NCBI GenBank assembly: GCA_937901895.1
Contig: CALGTD010000179.1
Coordinates: forward strand, 1-5,141
DNA from: an uncultured Spartobacteria bacterium
GTDB lineage: Bacteria; Verrucomicrobiota; Verrucomicrobiia; Chthoniobacterales; JAATET01
Reading direction: 5' to 3'
DNA: 5,141 nucleotides
In this document: piece by piece, positions 1 to 5,141 of the stretch
Position numbering within the stretch: the first letter of the stretch is position 1
How the letters are laid out: each line of letters begins with the position of its first letter
Program-made: the position numbers and the translations under genes
The notes under the pieces: model-generated
The model's input: only the letters and a program-made list of their open reading frames with translations
Told to the model about the DNA's origin: nothing
Database searches by the model: none

Positions 1-611
<611 letters not shown>

Positions 612-615
<4 letters not shown>

Positions 616-2699
616 AACACATCTTCTTTCTCGTTCCGATTTCCGGCGGAGCCGGTCTCACCACAATTTCGCTCGGCCTGCTCCGCGCGCTCGACATGCG
701 CGGAGTCCGGGTCGGCTTTTGCAAGCCGATCGGCCAGACCGGCGATTCCGGACCGGAGCGTTCCACGCATTTTGTCCGCGCCACGAGCGGACTCGCCCCC
801 GCGGAACCCATTCCGCTCGAGCGCGCGGGCAGGTTGATGTCGGAGGGCCGGCTCGACGAGCTGCTGTCCGCGGTGATGGAAAATCTTCACGCGTCCGCGG
901 CGGACGCGGATGTGATGGTGGTGGAGGGCCTCATCGCCACGGCGCACGATCCCTTCGTCGGAACGCTGAATGCGGAACTCATTCGCACCCTCGGTGCGGA
1001 GGTCGTGCTGGTCGGCAACGCCTCGCAGGACTCTCTGGAGCAACTGCGCGTGCAGATCGATCTCGCCGCGAACCAGTATGTGCGCGGGGATTCCACCCGT
1101 ATCGCGGGCTGCATTCTGAACCGGTTCCGGCCCCGGCCCGGGGAGGAGGTCGCGGCGGGAATTGAGCGGCTTCGCGCGGAATACGCAGCGCTGACTCCCC
1201 CGCCGCCGGAACTCGTCGGGATCGTCCCCGAGCACCCTCCGCTTTCCGAATGCCGCACGAGCGACATCGCCCGCCATCTCGGCGCTGAGATTGTTTCCGC
1301 AGGCGAGATCGAGACGCGCCGCGTCCGCAACGCCCACCTGCTCGCACGCACCGTGCCGAACATGCTGCACACCTTCCACCCTGGCAGTCTGCTTATCACG
1401 CCGGCGGATCGCGGCGACGTGCTGCTTGCCGCGTGCATGGCCGCGGTGAAGGGCGTGCCCATGGCCGGACTGATTCTCACGGGCGATTCCGAGTTCGACA
1501 CGCGACTGCTTTCGCTCTGCGAACCCGGCGTCGCCACCGGACTGCCAATCCTCCGGGTGCGCAGAAATTCCTTCCGAACCGTCACGCTGCTCAACGCCAT
1601 GAGCAGCGAGGTGCCTGTGGACGATCTCCAGCGCATCCGCATGGCGATGGACTACGTCGCGGAGCACCTCTCGCGGGCGTGGATCGAGGATCGGTGCTCG
1701 CGAAATCTCGAGCGGCGCATGTCGCCGGCGGCTTTCTGCTTTCAGCTCACCGAGCGCGCCCGCGCCCTGGATCGACGCATTGTCCTTCCGGAAGGCGCGG
1801 AACCGCGAACCATCAAGGCGGCGGCCATCTGCGCCGAACGCGGGATCGCCCGTTGTGTGCTGCTCGGAAATCCCGACGAGATCCGGCGTTCGGCCGATGC
1901 GCACGAAGTCCGCCTGCCGGCCGGTGTCGAAATTCTCGACGCCGATGCAATCCGCCCGAACTACGTGGACGCGATGGTCGAGTTGCGGAAGCACAAGGGA
2001 CTGCCCCGCCAGTCCGCCGCCGATCAGCTCGAGGACAACGTCGTGCTTGGCACGATGATGCTCGCGATGGGTGAGGTGGATGGCCTCGTTTCGGGCGCAA
2101 TCCACTCGTCGGCGAACACCGTCCGCCCCGCCCTCCAGCTCATCAAGACAAAGCCTGGCGTCAAATCCGTTTCCTCGATCTTTTTCATGTGCCTGCCCGA
2201 TCAGGTGCTCGTCTACGGGGATTGCGCGGTGATTCAGGACCCCGACGCGCCCACCCTTGCGGAGATCGCGATCCAAAGCGCGGATTCCGCACAACGGTTC
2301 GGCATTCCCCCCCGCGTCGCAATGATCTCGTATTCCACCGGCGCGAGCGGATCGGGCGCGGACGTTGAGAAGGTTCGCGAAGCTACGCGCATTGCGAAGG
2401 AGCTCCGGCCGGATCTGCTCATCGACGGCCCGCTGCAATACGACGCCGCTGCCATTCCCGATGTGGCGGAGAAGAAGGCTCCGGACAGTCCCGTGGCCGG
2501 TCGCGCCACGGTGTTCGTCTTCCCGGATCTCAACACCGGAAACACGACCTACAAGGCGGTCCAGCGCAGTGCGAATGTCATCTCCATCGGTCCAATGCTG
2601 CAGGGCCTCCGGCGTCCGGTGAACGATCTGTCACGGGGCGCGCTGGTCGAGGATATCATCTACACCATCGCGCTCACCGCCATTCAGGCTGCGGAATAA
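612..2699 (+). CDS. pta: Phosphate acetyltransferase, long three-domain form
   Basis: Pta converts acetyl-CoA + phosphate to acetyl phosphate + CoA and is the partner of AckA. I place the start at ATG 612 because MKHIFFLVPISGG matches the family N-terminus; reading from ATG 543 would add residues that are only ackA read in another frame. The product has 695 residues, close to the ~714 of E. coli. Domains: a dethiobiotin-synthetase-like P-loop domain (about 1-210; SGGAGLTTIS at 11-20 has no P-loop Lys, as in other Ptas), a DRTGG domain (about 215-325; SLLITPADRGD from 259), and the catalytic PTA_PTB domain (about 372-695). The catalytic domain contains SYSTGASGSG (573-582), VFPDLNTGNTTYKAVQRS (from 636) and VNDLSRGALVED. 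In the last motif S674, R675 and D681 align with the Ser309, Arg310 and Asp316 active-site residues of the Methanosarcina enzyme. No strong Shine-Dalgarno precedes ATG 612; the 4-base overlap with ackA suggests translational coupling. The N-terminal domains are linked to allosteric control in the E. coli enzyme. Confidence 0.97.
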
Positions 2700-2711
2700 T
2701 CCGCAATTTTT
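2690..2711 (+). terminator. Probable intrinsic terminator overlapping the pta stop codon
   Basis: TGCGGA (2690-2695) pairs perfectly with TCCGCA (2700-2705) around a 4-base loop, ATAA, that contains the pta stop codon TAA. One A and five T (2707-2711) follow. A short GC-rich stem plus a U run is the form of a Rho-independent terminator. The stem is only 6 bp and the U run only 5, so it may be leaky. An alternative stem, CGCAA/TTGCG (2702-2706 with 2710-2714), would compete with it and has no T run after it. The position between the acetate genes and the porin fits an operon boundary. Confidence 0.45.
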
Positions 2712-2758
2712 GCGACGATTTCCTCAATGGGTGGAGAGTCGCCGGGGCATCGTCCAGC

Positions 2759-2771
2759 GAGACTGAGTCTC
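2759..2771. repeat. Perfect 13-base inverted repeat just upstream of the porin start
   Basis: GAGACT (2759-2764) and AGTCTC (2766-2771) are exact reverse complements around a single G. In RNA this can fold as a 5-bp stem with a TGA loop. It ends 4 bases before ATG 2776, where a ribosome binding site would normally sit, and no clear Shine-Dalgarno is seen. It could be a small operator, an RNA hairpin that affects translation of the porin, or chance. The rest of the 76-base gap (2700-2775) shows no convincing -35/-10 pair and no Fur-box-like sequence. Confidence 0.35.
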
Positions 2772-2775
2772 ATCG

Positions 2776-4089
2776 ATGCCGGACTTCACTTCTCTCCTCG
2801 CACTTGCGCTCCTGCTTTTTTGCACCATGGGCGCGGCAAGAGCGGGTGCACCCGCGAAGCTCCAGCGCAAGCGCTCGCCCCTCGAGGAGTGGGCGCAGCA
2901 GCCCAACGCAACCGGCAACTGGTTCGGCGTGCGGGATTCCCTTGCCGGGCGGGGCATCGAAATCGAGGGCGGATGGCGCGGAGCGTTTTACGGCATCACC
3001 AGCGGCGGTATGGACTCGCCTCGCGGCGCGTTCGACGAGGAGCTCTGGTTCGGCATGCGGCTCGATTTTGGCGCGCTCGCGGGAATCGACGGCTTGACGG
3101 CGCAGGCCACCGTGCGCTGGCGCGATGGCCGCGATCCGAACACCTACGTCGGGGCCTCCTCGACCTTCAGCCCGTCGCGCACCCGCAGCGGACTCGGCTG
3201 GCGATTGATGCCGGTGACCCTCACCTATACGACCCCGGAGCTGGTCGGCGTGCCGCATTTTCTCACGATCTCCGGAGGATGGCAGAACGCCTACACGATC
3301 TTTGCCGACCAGCCGCTGTCGAAGCTTTTTGTGAACAACGCGATCAGCGCGACGAAGGGCATCGGCGGCGTGAACGGCTTCCCGTGGAGCAGCAGTTACG
3401 AGGCATGGGGCGGCTACATGAAGGTGCAGCCGACGGAGTGGATCTATACAATGGCTGGCCTATACGTGGCCGTGCCGGACGCCGCTGCGACCGCGAATCA
3501 CGGCGTCGATTTCGACAACTGTTTCCAGGCTCGCGACCGGAACGGCATTTATTTTCTCGCCGAGACCGGAGTCACTCCCCGCATCGGTCCGGACGCACTG
3601 CCCGGCAAATACGCCTTCGGCACGATCTACTGGGGCGTGGAAAACGAATCGTTCTTCGGCGCGACCTACGATCAAAAGATCACCTTCTACTGGCAGGCGG
3701 ATCAGATGCTCTTCCGGGAGAAGAAGGACGCGGATGAGGGACTGAGCGTGTTCACGTTCCTCAACTACGCGCCGCAATACGACAACGGGATGCCGTTCTA
3801 CTTCCACGCCGGGGTCGTCTACAGGGGCCTCATTCCCGGACGCGACCGGGACCTGGCCGGCATCGCCTTCGGGTGCGGCACCTACAGCATCGACAAGCTT
3901 CACGCGGCCGAGGCCGCGAATGAACCGATGCGTCAGACCATGGAATCGGTGGTGGAGGCCGACTACCGCATCGCACTCACGAAATCCGCTTTCGTCCAGC
4001 CGTTCTGGCAGTTCATTCTGCGTCCGGGGGGAACCGGCACGGTCGGCAGCGCAAACATCCTCGGTCTGCAGTTCGGGGTCGATTTTTGA
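2776..4089 (+). CDS. OprB-family (carbohydrate-selective type) outer membrane porin
   Basis: The 437-residue product is an outer membrane beta-barrel porin, passing small solutes into the periplasm. It begins with a signal peptide: a hydrophobic stretch at about 6-18 (SLLALALLLF) and a likely cleavage after ARA (21-23). The n-region MPDFTS unusually has no Lys or Arg. The OprB hallmark TGNWFGVRDSLAGRGI starts at residue 46, followed by many alternating aromatic/polar strands and the repeated pattern of GGW and GGY segments. The chain ends in QFGVDF, with the C-terminal Phe expected for barrel assembly. Length fits the family (about 400-450). The mature part has two Cys, C249 and C367, which could form a disulphide. 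ATG 2776 is chosen because an in-frame TGA at 2764 leaves only three non-start codons before it; there is no good ribosome site. The gene lies 76 bases after pta and 42 bases before feoA. Family assignment is from motifs I recognise; the name's sugar preference should not be assumed here, and the feoAB linkage makes an iron-related role possible. Confidence 0.85.
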   Translation: MPDFTSLLALALLLFCTMGAARAGAPAKLQRKRSPLEEWAQQPNATGNWFGVRDSLAGRGIEIEGGWRGAFYGITSGGMDSPRGAFDEELWFGMRLDFGALAGIDGLTAQATVRWRDGRDPNTYVGASSTFSPSRTRSGLGWRLMPVTLTYTTPELVGVPHFLTISGGWQNAYTIFADQPLSKLFVNNAISATKGIGGVNGFPWSSSYEAWGGYMKVQPTEWIYTMAGLYVAVPDAAATANHGVDFDNCFQARDRNGIYFLAETGVTPRIGPDALPGKYAFGTIYWGVENESFFGATYDQKITFYWQADQMLFREKKDADEGLSVFTFLNYAPQYDNGMPFYFHAGVVYRGLIPGRDRDLAGIAFGCGTYSIDKLHAAEAANEPMRQTMESVVEADYRIALTKSAFVQPFWQFILRPGGTGTVGSANILGLQFGVDF

Positions 4090-4120
4090 CGCCACTCCGT
4101 GAAACGGCCTTTACTGAATC

Positions 4121-4125
4121 GGGAG
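4121..4125 (+). promoter_or_regulatory. Ribosome binding site that fixes the feoA start
   Basis: GGGAG lies 6 bases before ATG 4132, good Shine-Dalgarno spacing. It supports ATG 4132 over the in-frame GTG at 4099, which has no such site and would add 11 residues without family support. It is the clearest ribosome site in the window. The 42-base porin-feoA gap otherwise holds only a 4-bp hairpin (CCGT/ACGG, 4097-4107) with no T run, so no terminator is seen here. Confidence 0.6.
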
Positions 4126-4131
4126 TTGAGA

Positions 4132-4395
4132 ATGGATCGCAAAAATGCCCACACGGGGACACGAAACCTCCGCGAAATCGCCGCGGGCGGACGCGCGACC
4201 GTCACCGGATTCACCCTGCCGGAAGGAAACACCCGACGGCTGCTGGAGATGGGCTTCACCCCCGGCACTGAGCTGGAAGTGATCCGCTTCGCGCCGCTTG
4301 GGGATCCGATCGAGGTGCGCGTGCGGGGCTACCATCTTTCGATGCGGCGGGTGGATGCCGCGGGCATTCTCGTTGCCGAGGTCGATTCGCAATGA
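4132..4395 (+). CDS. feoA: Ferrous iron transport protein A, SH3-like
   Basis: FeoA is a small cytosolic protein with an SH3-like fold that is needed for Fe(II) uptake by FeoB, probably by contacting it or modulating it. The product has 87 residues from ATG 4132, close to the usual 75-85. The pattern is typical: NLREIAAGGRATVTGF (12-27), LLEMGFTPGTELEV (37-50), then DPIEVRVRGYHLSMRR (58-73) and a closing hydrophobic strand AAGILVAEV. The MGF(T)PG and the RGYxLSxRR segments are the parts that identify the family. No membrane segment, signal peptide or Cys cluster is present. The TGA stop overlaps the FeoB ATG (ATGA, 4392-4395), so translation of the two is likely coupled. FeoA stands as a separate protein here and is not fused to FeoB. 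Confidence 0.93.
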   Translation: MDRKNAHTGTRNLREIAAGGRATVTGFTLPEGNTRRLLEMGFTPGTELEVIRFAPLGDPIEVRVRGYHLSMRRVDAAGILVAEVDSQ

Positions 4396-5141
4396 TCGCC
4401 ACCGCTCCACGGAGGACCGCCGCTGCCACGCAGACCATCGCGCTCGCCGGAAATCCGAACTGCGGCAAGAGCACGCTTTTCAACGCCCTCACCGGACTTC
4501 GGCAGAAGGTCGCAAACTACCCGGGCGTGACCGTGGAAAAGAAGACCGGCCGCTGCCGGGGTCTGCATGGCGAGTCGCTGGACGTCATCGATCTGCCCGG
4601 CAGCTACAGCCTCGAGCCGCGGAGCCCGGACGAGGAAATCGCCAGGGAGATTCTGCTGGGGCGGCGCGGGGATACGCCGCGACCGGGTCTCGTCGTGAGC
4701 GTCGTGGACGCATCGAACATCGAGCGCAACCTCTACCTCACCACACAGATCATCGAGCTGGGCGTGCCGGTGGTCGTTGCCATGAACATGGTGGATGTCG
4801 CCGAAGCAAAAGGCCTGCGCATCGATCCGAAGGCACTCGCCACACGACTCGGTGTGCCGGTGATTCCCATGGTGGCGTCAAAGGGAGTGGGACTTGTGGA
4901 GTTGAAACAGGCCATCTCCTCCGCGACGCCACCGGCCCAACCCGCTTCTGAATATCGCAACGTCGAATCCCGGTATGCGTGGATTCACGAGATCTGCGCG
5001 GATGCGGTGCGCCGCCCAGGAGATCCTCCGCGCACGTGGACCGACCGGATCGACGCCGTTCTGACGCACCGCCTGTGGGGGTGGATGTTCTTCGCCGCGA
5101 TCATGGCCCTCATCTTCTACGCGATCTTCGCGGTCGCGGAG
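4392..5141 (+). CDS. feoB: Ferrous iron transporter FeoB, N-terminal part (3' end outside the window)
   Basis: FeoB is the inner-membrane Fe(II) transporter with a cytosolic GTPase-like domain. The frame is open from ATG 4392 to the window edge, giving 250 residues of a protein usually about 700-800 long. The G motifs are intact: G1 GNPNCGKST (20-28), the G2/switch I region NYPGVTVE with T47 (42-49), G3 DLPG (67-70), G4 NMVD (132-135), and a G5-like PMVASKG (159-165). A helical GDI-like region follows (about 168-220). The conserved lead-in TDRIDAVLTHRLWG (217-230) then enters the first membrane segment, about 231-249 (WMFFAAIMALIFYAIFAVA), where the sequence ends. The Gate and core transport regions are therefore not visible. 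The N-terminus has a short Arg/Ala/Thr-rich lead of about 14 residues before the first strand. The start is fixed by the ATGA overlap with feoA; no separate ribosome site is needed. Confidence 0.96.
   Translation, partial: MIATAPRRTAAATQTIALAGNPNCGKSTLFNALTGLRQKVANYPGVTVEKKTGRCRGLHGESLDVIDLPGSYSLEPRSPDEEIAREILLGRRGDTPRPGLVVSVVDASNIERNLYLTTQIIELGVPVVVAMNMVDVAEAKGLRIDPKALATRLGVPVIPMVASKGVGLVELKQAISSATPPAQPASEYRNVESRYAWIHEICADAVRRPGDPPRTWTDRIDAVLTHRLWGWMFFAAIMALIFYAIFAVAE

Noticed and set aside
2700..2775. A Fur box or sigma-70 promoter before the porin
   Set aside because: I looked for GATAAT-type Fur repeats and spaced -35/-10 hexamers; TTGCGA at 2710 has no matching -10, so nothing can be supported.
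2727..3737. A 336-residue open frame on the + strand overlapping the porin
   Set aside because: The product is Arg-rich and low in hydrophobic residues and matches no family. The porin frame over the same bases has a signal peptide, the OprB motif and a C-terminal Phe.
4097..4107. Small hairpin CCGT-GAA-ACGG between porin and feoA as a terminator
   Set aside because: The stem is only 4 bp and no T run follows.
4099..4131. GTG 4099 as the feoA start
   Set aside because: It has no ribosome site, while ATG 4132 has GGGAG at good spacing and gives a normal FeoA length.

Overview
The window reads as one strand of a GC-rich chromosome from a Gram-negative bacterium. All five genes I can support lie on the + strand, in two functional blocks. 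The outer membrane porin establishes a diderm envelope. High GC, OprB-type porins and a long three-domain Pta would fit Verrucomicrobiota or a similar environmental phylum, but this taxonomic guess is weak inference, since the genes present are widespread.

Block 1 (1-2711) is the acetate overflow/fermentation module. It holds the C-terminal half of acetate kinase (ackA, cut by the left window edge) and a complete three-domain phosphate acetyltransferase (pta). The two overlap by 4 bases (ATGA). Together they interconvert acetyl-CoA and acetate through acetyl phosphate, with ATP made in the acetate-forming direction. A short hairpin followed by a run of five T overlaps the pta stop codon and probably ends this transcript.

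Block 2 (2776-5141) starts after a 76-base gap. It encodes an OprB-family outer membrane porin, then FeoA after a 42-base gap with no visible terminator, then FeoB overlapping feoA by 4 bases (ATGA). FeoB is cut by the right window edge at the beginning of its first membrane segment. FeoB is the inner-membrane Fe(II) transporter with a cytosolic G domain, and FeoA is its small SH3-like partner. The porin at the head of the apparent operon could supply the outer-membrane step for ferrous iron or for another small solute. That role is inferred from position only.

There is no RNA gene, CRISPR array, insertion sequence, phage gene or long gene-free stretch. Base composition and codon use look even throughout. 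I found no clearly novel system; the points most worth a second look are the porin-feoAB linkage and a perfect inverted repeat just before the porin start codon.
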